Below, piece after piece: positions 56,674-64,000 of a stretch of 64,000 nucleotides of DNA. Location: contig QGHH01000010.1 of NCBI GenBank assembly GCA_003640645.1, positions 90,778 to 154,777 of the forward strand. The letters are read 5' to 3'. This DNA is from Fredinandcohnia aciditolerans (lineage in GTDB: Bacteria > Bacillota > Bacilli > Bacillales > Bacillaceae_L). Within the stretch, counting starts at the first letter, position 1. Every line of letters starts with the position of its first letter. The notes below the pieces were generated by a model that did no database searches, had not been told where the DNA came from, and worked only from the letters and a program-made list of their open reading frames with translations. The translations under genes and the position numbers were made by a program.

Positions 56674-57642
56674 ATGGTTAGTTTAAAACGAATATATACG
56701 ATTGTTGGACTAAGTGTGCTCGTTTTGATTTTAGGTGTCGTTGGTTTTACATCATGGTACACTGTTGATGAGTCAGAGCAAGCAATTATATTAACCTTTG
56801 GGAAAGCAGATGAAGGAATTACAGAGCCAGGACTTCATTTTAAAATGCCATGGCCAATTCAAGATGTAGAGAAACTGCCTAAAACAACATTTAGTTTACA
56901 ATTTGGCTATGATCAGAAGGATGGCGAAATCACTGACGTGCCAAAGGATACAAAAATGATCACCGGTGATGAAAATATTGTTTTAGCAGATATGGTAGTT
57001 CAATGGCAAATTACAGATCCATCAAAATTCCTATTTAATTCTGAGGATCCTGAGCAAATTTTATATAATTCTACTTCAGCTTCATTAAGAAGTATTATCG
57101 GAAGTTCAAAAATTGATGATGCATTAACTTCTGGTAAGGCGGAAATTGAAGCTGAAGTAAGAGAGTTATTAGCAGATCTTTTAGTGAAATATGATATTGG
57201 AATTTCAGTAACAGCTGTTAAGTTACAGGATGTTGAATTACCAAACGATGAGGTTCGTAAGGCATTTACAAATGTAACAGATGCTCGTGAAACAAGAAAT
57301 ACAAAAGTAAACGAAGCAAATAAATACCGTAACCAAAAAATGAATGAAGCAAAAGGTGAGGAAAAAGCTCTTATTTCTAGAGCTAATGGAGATAAAGCAG
57401 CACGTATCGAAATTGCGCGAGGGGATGTTGCTACATTTAATGCTTTATATAATGAATATGTGAAAAATCCGGAAATTACTAGAAAACGTCTAGTTCTTGA
57501 AACGTTAGATGAAGTATTACCACATACAGAAATTTACATTATGAAGGATGATGGCAATACAATGAAGTACTTACCAATTCGACAAGCTGGAAGCCAAACG
57601 CAGGTTCCTCCTGTAGAAACAGAAGGGAGTGGTAACCAATGA
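56674..57642 (+). CDS. hflK: FtsH protease modulator HflK
   Basis: SPFH-family protein that forms a large membrane ring with HflC around FtsH and tunes its activity. The 322-residue protein has an N-terminal membrane segment (about 10-30), the SPFH domain (about 33-200, with YTVDESEQAIILTFGK) and a helical C-terminal stalk. ATG 56674 follows GAGGGGGG. It overlaps hflC by 4 bp. B. subtilis lacks this pair, though several other Bacillaceae have it. Confidence 0.92.
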   Translation: MVSLKRIYTIVGLSVLVLILGVVGFTSWYTVDESEQAIILTFGKADEGITEPGLHFKMPWPIQDVEKLPKTTFSLQFGYDQKDGEITDVPKDTKMITGDENIVLADMVVQWQITDPSKFLFNSEDPEQILYNSTSASLRSIIGSSKIDDALTSGKAEIEAEVRELLADLLVKYDIGISVTAVKLQDVELPNDEVRKAFTNVTDARETRNTKVNEANKYRNQKMNEAKGEEKALISRANGDKAARIEIARGDVATFNALYNEYVKNPEITRKRLVLETLDEVLPHTEIYIMKDDGNTMKYLPIRQAGSQTQVPPVETEGSGNQ

Positions 57643-58568
57643 GTGAAAACGTTGTGGATTTAAACGAAAAAAAGGGTTCCAATAATTTTAGCAAATATAC
57701 AAAGGGTGGAATTGGCATCCTAATAGCTATCATCTTAATTGGAATCGTAATACTAAATATTTTCATTGTAAGAGAAGGAGAATACAAAGTTGTTCGCCAA
57801 TTTGGTGAAGTTGTTCGAATTATAGAAACACCTGGACTTTCCTATAAAATTCCATTTATCCAGTCTGTTGAGACATTACCAAAATATCAAATGATTTATG
57901 ATGTTGAAGAGGCTGAAATCAATACGAAAGATAAAAAGCGAATGATGATCGATAATTACGCTATTTGGCGTATTGAAGATCCAAAACAAATGATTTCTAC
58001 AACAAGAACGGTTGTGAATGCAGAAGCAAAACTCGATGAATTCGTTTATTCTGCCATTCGAACAGAGCTTGGTCAATTGAATTATGATGAAATCATTAAT
58101 GATGAGAAATCAGAACGTGGTAGCCTCAATGACCGGATTACAGAAATTGTAAATAAAAACCTTGAGGAAGATAAATATGGAATTGTTGTAACGGATATTC
58201 GGATGAAGCGTACAGATCTTCCAGCTGAAAACGAACAATCCGTATATACTAGAATGATTTCTGAGCGTCAATCAACAGCACAAAACTATCTCTCTGAAGG
58301 AGATGCTGAGAAAAACAAAATCGAAGCTGAAACTGACAGGGAAGTTAAAGAAATTATTGCAAAAGCGCAAGCAGAAGCAGAAATTATTCGAAGCCAAGGG
58401 GAAGGAGAAGCAGCTCGTATATACAATGAGGCTTTCTCAAAGGACCCGGAATTCTATAACCTATTCCGTACATTAGAATCTTATAAGACTACAATTGATG
58501 GAGAAACAGTGATCATTTTACCAGCGGACTCTCCATATGCGAGATTGTTAATGGGATATACTGAATAA
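57639..58568 (+). CDS. hflC: FtsH protease modulator HflC
   Basis: Partner of HflK in the FtsH-regulating complex. The 309-residue protein has one N-terminal membrane segment (about 24-45), an SPFH domain beginning IVREGEYKVVRQFGEVV, an Ala/Glu-rich stalk (KAQAEAEIIRSQGEGEAARI) and the HflC C-terminal region. Start ATG overlaps the hflK stop (ATGA). Ends at the large hairpin at 58581. Confidence 0.93.
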   Translation: MSENVVDLNEKKGSNNFSKYTKGGIGILIAIILIGIVILNIFIVREGEYKVVRQFGEVVRIIETPGLSYKIPFIQSVETLPKYQMIYDVEEAEINTKDKKRMMIDNYAIWRIEDPKQMISTTRTVVNAEAKLDEFVYSAIRTELGQLNYDEIINDEKSERGSLNDRITEIVNKNLEEDKYGIVVTDIRMKRTDLPAENEQSVYTRMISERQSTAQNYLSEGDAEKNKIEAETDREVKEIIAKAQAEAEIIRSQGEGEAARIYNEAFSKDPEFYNLFRTLESYKTTIDGETVIILPADSPYARLLMGYTE

Positions 58569-58580
58569 CAATTAATTAGG

Positions 58581-58646
58581 TAGCCGTTATTTTTCATTCT
58601 GTTCATGACATGATAAAATGAACAGTAGGAAATAACGGCTATTTTT
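58581..58646 (+). terminator. double-stem terminator after hflC
   Basis: Outer stem TAGCCGTTATTT / AAATAACGGCTA (12 bp) encloses an inner stem CTGTTCAT / ATGAACAG (8 bp); a TTTTT tail follows. The total of 20 paired bases is longer than a usual terminator and may also affect the start of polA. Confidence 0.8.
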
Positions 58647-58709
58647 AATGATTTAAGGGATGTGTAGCATGGAAGGTCCGAATGCCGTAATAGAAGGGAA
58701 GGATTTTTC

Positions 58710-61340
58710 TTGGATAAAAAGATTGTCTTAGTGGATGGAAATAGTATCGCATATCGTGCATTTTTTGCCCTACCACTTCTTAATAATGATAAAGGTGTAC
58801 ATACCAATGCCATTTATGGCTTTACTATGATTTTAAATCGAATTCTAGAACAGGAGAAACCGACACATATATTAGTAGCCTTTGATGCAGGCAAAACAAC
58901 TTTTAGACATAGTACTTTTAGCGAATATAAAGGCGGCAGACAAAAAACTCCTCCTGAGCTTTCGGAACAGTTTCCATTTTTACGCGAATTACTAGATGCA
59001 TACAAGATTGCCAGATATGAGTTAGAAAACTATGAAGCCGATGATATAATCGGAACTTTATCTCTTCAAGCTGAAAAAGAAGGCTTTGAGGTTAAAGTTA
59101 TCACAGGTGATAAAGACTTAACACAGTTAGCCTCAGAGCATATTACAGTAGATATAACGAAAAAAGGGATCACAGATGTAGATTCTTACACTCCTGAGTT
59201 TATCAAAGAGAAGTATGGGATTACACCTGAACGAATAATTGACATGAAAGGGCTAATGGGAGATAACTCTGATAACATTCCAGGTGTTCCTGGTGTCGGT
59301 GAAAAAACAGCCCTGAAATTATTGCAGGAGTTCAATACATTAGAAGAACTATTAGACTCAATCGATAAAGTGAGCGGGAAGAAGCTAAAAGAAAAACTTG
59401 AGGAAAATAAAGACCAAGCGATCATGAGTAAACAGCTTGCGACTATCTATCGTGAAGCCCCAATTGAAATTGGAATTCCTGAGCTGGAATACAACGGCTA
59501 TGATGCAGAAAAAGTCACAAAATTATTCAAAGAGCTTGGATTTAATTCTTTACTCGATAAAGTGGAGGGTAGCGAGCCAGATGAGGACAAGCCTTTAGAA
59601 AAGATTTCCTATACAATCGTAGATGAAATTACAGAAGATGTGCTAACAGCTGAATCTTCATTAATTGTGGAGGTGCTGGATGAAAGTTATCATAAGGCAG
59701 ACGTCCAAGGATTTTCAATTTCAAACGAGAATGGAAATTATTATATTCCAACAAAGCTAGCTCTCGAGTCAGAGGCTTTTCAACAGTGGGCAAACGATAA
59801 AGAGAAAAAGAAAATCGTTTTTGATGCAAAAAAGTCAATTGTGGCTTTGAGATGGAAGGGTATTAATCTACAAGGAATTGACTTTGATTGTTTAATTGCA
59901 TCTTATATTTTAAATCCGTCTGAATCGACTGAAGATGTTGCGGCAGTGGCAAAATTAAAAGGTATAACAGATGTGAAATCTGATGAAGCAGTGTACGGAA
60001 AAGGAGCCAAACAAAGCATTCCTAACGAAGAAATTCTTTCTGAACACTTAGTGAGAAAAGCAGTTAGCCTTAAAAAATTAAAAGATTTGTTCTTGCATGA
60101 ACTTCAAGAAAATGAACAGTATGAGCTTTTTACTGATTTGGAGATGCCGTTATCCCTAATCCTTGCAGACATGGAATCGATAGGGATAAAGGTCGATGTA
60201 GAACGTCTAAAAGGAATGGGAGAAGAGTTAAAGGAACACCTTCAGGAGCTAGAACAAAAAATTTATGAGCTCGCTGGTGAGGAGTTTAATATTAATTCCC
60301 CTAAGCAGCTAGGTGTCATTCTTTTTGAAAAGCTTCAACTAACTGTGTACAAGAAAACAAAAACGGGGTATTCCACTTCTGCTGATATCCTTGAGAAACT
60401 GGCTAAAGAACATGAAATTATTGAATATATCTTGCATTATCGTCAAATAGGTAAGCTTCAATCAACTTATATTGAAGGCTTATTAAAAGTTGTGCATGAA
60501 GATACTTGTAAGGTTCATACTCGATTTCAGCAAGCTTTAACGCAAACAGGAAGACTAAGTTCAACAGACCCGAATCTACAGAACATTCCAATTCGCTTGG
60601 AAGAAGGAAGAAAGATCAGACAAGCCTTCGTCCCTTCAAAAAAGGATTGGTTTATATTTGCCGCTGACTATTCCCAAATTGAATTAAGGGTATTAGCACA
60701 TATAGCCAATGATGAAAATTTGATTAGTGCCTTTACGAATGATCTTGACGTTCATACCAAGACCGCCATGGATGTGTTCCATGTAACGGAAGATGAAGTA
60801 ACCTCCAATATGCGTCGTCAGGCAAAGGCTGTAAACTTTGGGATTGTGTACGGAATTAGTGATTTCGGGTTGTCTCAGAATCTTGGAATCACCCGGAAGG
60901 AAGCAGGCCACTTTATTGAACGGTATTTTGCAAGCTTTCCTGGTGTTAAAGAATATATGGAAGAAATTGTTGAAGACGTAAGACAGAAAGGATACGTATC
61001 TACGCTTCTACATAGAAGAAGATACATTCCTGAAATTACAGCTCGTAACTTTAATGTTCGTAGCTTTGCTGAAAGAACAGCGATGAATACTCCAATTCAA
61101 GGAAGTGCAGCTGATATCATCAAGAAAGCAATGATTGATATGGCGGACAGATTAGAAGCAGAAAAGCTTCAAGCGAAGTTACTGTTACAAGTTCATGACG
61201 AATTGATCTTCGAAGCACCAGAAGAAGAAATTGAGATTTTAAGGAAGATTGTGCCTGAAGTTATGGAAAATGCCATTTCCTTGAAAGTACCTTTAAAGGT
61301 TGATTATGAATACGGTAAGACTTGGTATGATGCTAAGTAA
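58710..61340 (+). CDS. polA: DNA polymerase I
   Basis: Repair and Okazaki-fragment polymerase. The 876-residue protein has an N-terminal 5' nuclease (1 to about 290; VDGNSIAYRAFF, ADDIIGTL, DNIPGVPGVGEKTA), a 3'-5' exonuclease-like domain (about 300-470) lacking the acidic catalytic residues as in other Bacillus enzymes, and the polymerase (motif A DYSQIELRVLAHIA, motif B RRQAKAVNFGIVYGI, motif C QVHDELIFEAP). The start is TTG 58710 (MDKKIVLVDGNS) after GGAAGG. It is followed by mutM after 21 bp in one operon. Confidence 0.97.
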   Translation: MDKKIVLVDGNSIAYRAFFALPLLNNDKGVHTNAIYGFTMILNRILEQEKPTHILVAFDAGKTTFRHSTFSEYKGGRQKTPPELSEQFPFLRELLDAYKIARYELENYEADDIIGTLSLQAEKEGFEVKVITGDKDLTQLASEHITVDITKKGITDVDSYTPEFIKEKYGITPERIIDMKGLMGDNSDNIPGVPGVGEKTALKLLQEFNTLEELLDSIDKVSGKKLKEKLEENKDQAIMSKQLATIYREAPIEIGIPELEYNGYDAEKVTKLFKELGFNSLLDKVEGSEPDEDKPLEKISYTIVDEITEDVLTAESSLIVEVLDESYHKADVQGFSISNENGNYYIPTKLALESEAFQQWANDKEKKKIVFDAKKSIVALRWKGINLQGIDFDCLIASYILNPSESTEDVAAVAKLKGITDVKSDEAVYGKGAKQSIPNEEILSEHLVRKAVSLKKLKDLFLHELQENEQYELFTDLEMPLSLILADMESIGIKVDVERLKGMGEELKEHLQELEQKIYELAGEEFNINSPKQLGVILFEKLQLTVYKKTKTGYSTSADILEKLAKEHEIIEYILHYRQIGKLQSTYIEGLLKVVHEDTCKVHTRFQQALTQTGRLSSTDPNLQNIPIRLEEGRKIRQAFVPSKKDWFIFAADYSQIELRVLAHIANDENLISAFTNDLDVHTKTAMDVFHVTEDEVTSNMRRQAKAVNFGIVYGISDFGLSQNLGITRKEAGHFIERYFASFPGVKEYMEEIVEDVRQKGYVSTLLHRRRYIPEITARNFNVRSFAERTAMNTPIQGSAADIIKKAMIDMADRLEAEKLQAKLLLQVHDELIFEAPEEEIEILRKIVPEVMENAISLKVPLKVDYEYGKTWYDAK

Positions 61341-61361
61341 GACGAAAAAGGATGTGATCAT

Positions 61362-62204
61362 ATGCCAGAGTTACCAGAGGTCGAAACCGTTCGGCGCACG
61401 TTAATCCAGCTTGTAAATGGCAAAACAATTAAAAAGGTAACGGTTTTATGGTCAAAGATCATCAAAAAACCGGAAGAACCAGAGCAGTTTTGTGATGCAC
61501 TACGTGGACAGACAATTCATGATGTGGACAGAAGAGGTAAATTTTTAAAGTTTATTTTAGATGATAATGTAATGGTTTCTCATTTACGTATGGAAGGCAG
61601 GTACGGCCTCTACGATAAAGATGAACCCTATGACAAACACACACATGTATTGTTCACTTTTACTGATGGAACCGAGCTGCGCTATCGAGACGTTCGGAAA
61701 TTTGGAACGATGCATTTATTTAATAAAGGCGAAGAAGAGAAAAGCCTGCCTCTATCTCAATTAGGACCTGAACCATTTTCAAAAGAATTTTCATTAAAAT
61801 ATTTAGAAGAAAAGCTATCAAAGACCAACCGTAAAATTAAGGTGGCGCTTCTTGATCAAACAAAGTTCGTAGGGCTTGGGAATATATATGTTGATGAGGC
61901 TTTGTTTAGGGCAGGCATTTTTCCGGAACGTGCAGCCAATTCCCTTTCCAAAAAGGAAATGAAAATACTCCACCAAGAGATCATTCAAACCCTGAAAGAA
62001 GCTGTTGAGAAAGGTGGTAGTACAATACGTTCTTACGTTAATACGCAAGGTGAAATTGGCATGTTTCAATTGCAACTTTTTGTATATGGTCAAAACGGGA
62101 AAGCATGTCAAACATGTGGAACTGAGATTGAAAAAACAGTTGTTGGTGGCAGGGGCACCCATTTCTGTCCAAAATGCCAAAGGAATAAAACGAAAACAAA
62201 ATAA
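61362..62204 (+). CDS. mutM: formamidopyrimidine-DNA glycosylase
   Basis: Removes 8-oxoguanine and formamidopyrimidines from DNA. The 280-residue protein starts MPELPEVETVRRTL, so the catalytic N-terminal proline is in place. It has the H2TH region and the C-terminal zinc finger (CQTCGTEIEK, HFCPKCQ). Downstream of polA, it forms a base-excision repair pair. ATG 61362 lies 21 bp after polA. Confidence 0.97.
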   Translation: MPELPEVETVRRTLIQLVNGKTIKKVTVLWSKIIKKPEEPEQFCDALRGQTIHDVDRRGKFLKFILDDNVMVSHLRMEGRYGLYDKDEPYDKHTHVLFTFTDGTELRYRDVRKFGTMHLFNKGEEEKSLPLSQLGPEPFSKEFSLKYLEEKLSKTNRKIKVALLDQTKFVGLGNIYVDEALFRAGIFPERAANSLSKKEMKILHQEIIQTLKEAVEKGGSTIRSYVNTQGEIGMFQLQLFVYGQNGKACQTCGTEIEKTVVGGRGTHFCPKCQRNKTKTK

Positions 62205-62335
62205 TGTATAGTAAGCAAACAGTGAAATTCGATACATCTTTTTCTTTCGACTGTTGACTGCCAAAGGACATTTCACATGGAATGGGCTCTCTCCATATAC
62301 TATCTTAGCAATCGATAGGAAGGAGACTTTGTGAG

Positions 62336-62971
62336 ATGTCCCAATTGGCATCACTTGTTTTATTAGCATTTGCAGTAAGCTTAGATAGTTTTAGTGTTGG
62401 GTTCACATATGGTATGAGGAAGATGAAAATACCTTTTAAATCAATCATTACAATCGCATTTTGTTCAGCAGTAACGATGGCAGCCGCCATGGGATTAGGA
62501 AAGTCTATTGCGTTATTGCTATCACCTGCAATCGCTGATCGACTGGGTGGTATTGTACTCATGTTAATTGGTGTCTGGGTATTGGTTCAGTTTTTTCGAC
62601 CAACTTCCCAAGCATCTGAACAAAATGAAGAAAAACTATTAGTGAAAGTTGAAATAAAATCACTTGGACTTGTTATCAATATTTTGAAGAAGCCAATGGT
62701 AGCTGACCTTGATAAATCAGGAACGATTACCGGTTTTGAAGCATTTTTACTAGGGTTTGCCCTTTCTCTAGATGCTTTTGGGGCTGGAATCGGTGCAGCT
62801 TTATTAGGCTTTTCTCCGTTGGTAATGGCTTTACTGGTTGCCGTGATGAGCTCGCTTTTCGTTTATACAGGTATAAAAAGCGGTGCTGTTTTTTCAAAGA
62901 AAAGATGGGTACAAAAATTTTCATTTTTACCAGGAATCTTACTGATTTTAATTGGTATATGGAAATTCTAA
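62336..62971 (+). CDS. ytaF: sporulation membrane protein YtaF (MntP-like)
   Basis: A 211-residue membrane protein with six hydrophobic segments in two halves. Each half has the MntP-type acidic motif: AVSLDSFSVGFTYG (about 13-26) and ALSLDAFGAGIGAA (about 142-155). Related to manganese exporters; in Bacillus it is called a sporulation protein, without a proven substrate. ATG 62336 follows AGGAAGGAG. The 131-bp gap from mutM has no clear terminator. It is followed by coaE after 29 bp. Confidence 0.9.
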   Translation: MSQLASLVLLAFAVSLDSFSVGFTYGMRKMKIPFKSIITIAFCSAVTMAAAMGLGKSIALLLSPAIADRLGGIVLMLIGVWVLVQFFRPTSQASEQNEEKLLVKVEIKSLGLVINILKKPMVADLDKSGTITGFEAFLLGFALSLDAFGAGIGAALLGFSPLVMALLVAVMSSLFVYTGIKSGAVFSKKRWVQKFSFLPGILLILIGIWKF

Positions 62972-63000
62972 AATAAAATTGCAATAGGGAGAATAGAAAC

Positions 63001-63603
63001 GTGGCATTAACAATCGGATTAACAGGTGGAATTGCAAGTGGAAAAAGCACAGTATCCCAGATGTTCAAAGAAGCTGGAATTGTAGTTATAGATGCAGACG
63101 TTATTGCACGTAAAGTGGTTGAAGTTGGAGAAGAAGCATATGAACAAATTGTTCAATCATTTGGCAAGGACATTCTATTAGCTGATGAGACGATTGACAG
63201 GCAAAAATTAGGATCGATTGTCTTTTTCAATGAAGACAAACGATTGTTATTAAACTCAATTGTTCATCCTGCTGTTCGAAAACAAATGCTGAAAGAAAAA
63301 GAAGAACACCTTAGCAATGGAGAAGAAATCGTTATATTGGATATTCCATTGTTATTTGAAAGTAAGTTAACTGCATTAGTTGACAGAACCCTACTGGTTT
63401 ATGTTGATTATGAGACACAATTAGCACGCCTAATGAATCGAAATAATCTCAGCATGGGGGAAGCAGAAGCTAGGATCCAATCACAAATGCCGCTTAAAGA
63501 TAAAATTCAACTTGCAGATGCTATAATTGATAACAATGGTACAATCGGTGCCACAAAGGATCAGTTACACGAAATTTGCAAGGAATGGGGAGTTAAAATA
63601 TAG
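63001..63603 (+). CDS. coaE: dephospho-CoA kinase
   Basis: Last step of coenzyme A synthesis. The 200-residue protein has the P-loop GLTGGIASGKSTVSQ (residues 6-20), DADVIARKVVE and LDIPLLFESKL. The start is GTG 63001 (MALTIGLTGG). It closes the polA-mutM-ytaF-coaE series and ends before the hairpin at 63668. Confidence 0.96.
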   Translation: MALTIGLTGGIASGKSTVSQMFKEAGIVVIDADVIARKVVEVGEEAYEQIVQSFGKDILLADETIDRQKLGSIVFFNEDKRLLLNSIVHPAVRKQMLKEKEEHLSNGEEIVILDIPLLFESKLTALVDRTLLVYVDYETQLARLMNRNNLSMGEAEARIQSQMPLKDKIQLADAIIDNNGTIGATKDQLHEICKEWGVKI

Positions 63604-63667
63604 GGAAGACAGTGTATGTCTAATCTAACGAGTTCTCATTCAGGGTACAAACATTACATTTTTATTT

Positions 63668-63709
63668 AGCGTGAATTCATAAACGAATTCACGCTTTCAT
63701 TTTTTTTTG
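63668..63709 (+). terminator. terminator after coaE, twin of the one after dgcP
   Basis: The same 11-bp stem AGCGTGAATTC / GAATTCACGCT as at 2236, loop ATAAAC, then TTCATTTTTTTTT. The preceding bases (ATTCAGGGT ... ACATTTTT) are also shared with the first copy. Confidence 0.92.
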
Positions 63710-63750
63710 TAAATTATCGTTTAGAACGTGGTTTTATAGCAGATATCTTA

Positions 63751-64000
63751 ACTTCGGCTACAGCTGCGGTGACTTAGCCACCACTTGTCTGAAGCTAGCA
63801 CAACTTCGGACAGGTCCGAGCAGATTTGGCTATTATTTGTCTGAAGCTAGCACAACTTCGGACACGACTAAGCAGATTTAGCTAATCATTGTCCGAAGCT
63901 AGCACAACTTCGGACACGACTGCGCAGATTTAGCTAATCATTGTCCGAAGCTAGCACAACTTCGGACACGACTAAGCAGATTTAGCTAATCATTGTCCGA
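63751..64000. repeat. tandem palindrome array C (5 units seen, 52 bp, continues past window)
   Basis: Units begin ACTTCGG at 63751, 63803, 63855, 63907 and 63959, exactly 52 bp apart, and run off the end. The hairpin is TGTCCGAAG / CTTCGGACA around the 9-nt loop CTAGCACAA; the spacer is 27 bp. The first two units are divergent, the last three nearly identical. The array belongs to the same family as array A but in the opposite orientation: 63856-63915, read on the minus strand, matches 2599-2658 at 57 of 60 bases. Confidence 0.95.

Noticed and set aside
61818-62369. 183-residue minus-strand open frame
   Set aside because: Antisense to mutM and the ytaF start; composition is that of a shadow frame.
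63668-64000. Terminator plus array as the end of an insertion sequence
   Set aside because: No transposase, no target duplication and no defined outer ends are visible; only a copied module can be claimed.

Overview
The window is a 64 kb stretch of chromosome from a low-GC, endospore-forming member of the Bacillaceae. Evidence for this is the alpha/beta-type small acid-soluble spore protein, GerW, YtrH/YtrI, YtvI and YtaF, together with gene order that follows the Bacillus rpsD-to-coaE region (ytsP, yttP, hisJ, ezrA, iscS-thiI, sspA, ytcI/ytcJ, nadK, sppA, gerW, tpx, ytxK, ackA, moaB, argGH, ytkL, ytoI, ytpI, nrnA, ytrIH, dnaE, malic enzyme, accDA, pfkA-pyk, fxsA, ytvI, citZ-icd-mdh, phoPR, polA-mutM-ytaF-coaE). 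The hflK-hflC pair and a methionine gamma-lyase argue against Bacillus subtilis itself and fit another Bacillaceae genus. I see no transposase, prophage, CRISPR-cas, rRNA or tRNA gene.

Layout. 1-0.6 kb: the 5' part of rpsD on the minus strand, with its promoter and a long leader. 0.7-4.4 kb: a GAF-GAF-GGDEF diguanylate cyclase, a tandem palindrome array (A), and megL behind a likely CcpA site. 4.4-18.5 kb: stress, division, sulfur-transfer and spore genes. 18.57-19.72 kb: a second, larger tandem palindrome array (B). 20-36.8 kb: redox, acetate, arginine and alanine metabolism, small hypothetical genes and sporulation membrane proteins. 37-47.6 kb: dnaE, malic enzyme, a GntR regulator, acetyl-CoA carboxylase and lower glycolysis. 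48-53.6 kb: fxsA, ytvI and the citZ-icd-mdh TCA block. 53.7-58.6 kb: a MaoC-like protein, phoPR and hflKC. 58.7-63.6 kb: polA-mutM-ytaF-coaE. 63.75 kb to the end: a third array (C), which runs out of the window.

Carbon flow ties much of the window together. Pfk and Pyk make pyruvate. AccDA draws acetyl-CoA into lipids, AckA handles overflow acetate, malic enzyme links malate to pyruvate, and CitZ/Icd/Mdh run the oxidative branch. Candidate CcpA (cre) sites lie at megL, ackA and citZ, in positions that suggest repression, activation and repression respectively.

The most unusual content is non-coding. Three intergenic tandem arrays have exactly the same 52-bp period (about five helical turns). 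Each unit carries an 8-10 bp perfect inverted repeat. Arrays A and C are one family in opposite orientation, 61 kb apart, and each is preceded by a near-identical terminator hairpin. Array B is an unrelated sequence built on the same plan, with 22 units and no length change between any two neighbouring units. I know of no described element that fits this.
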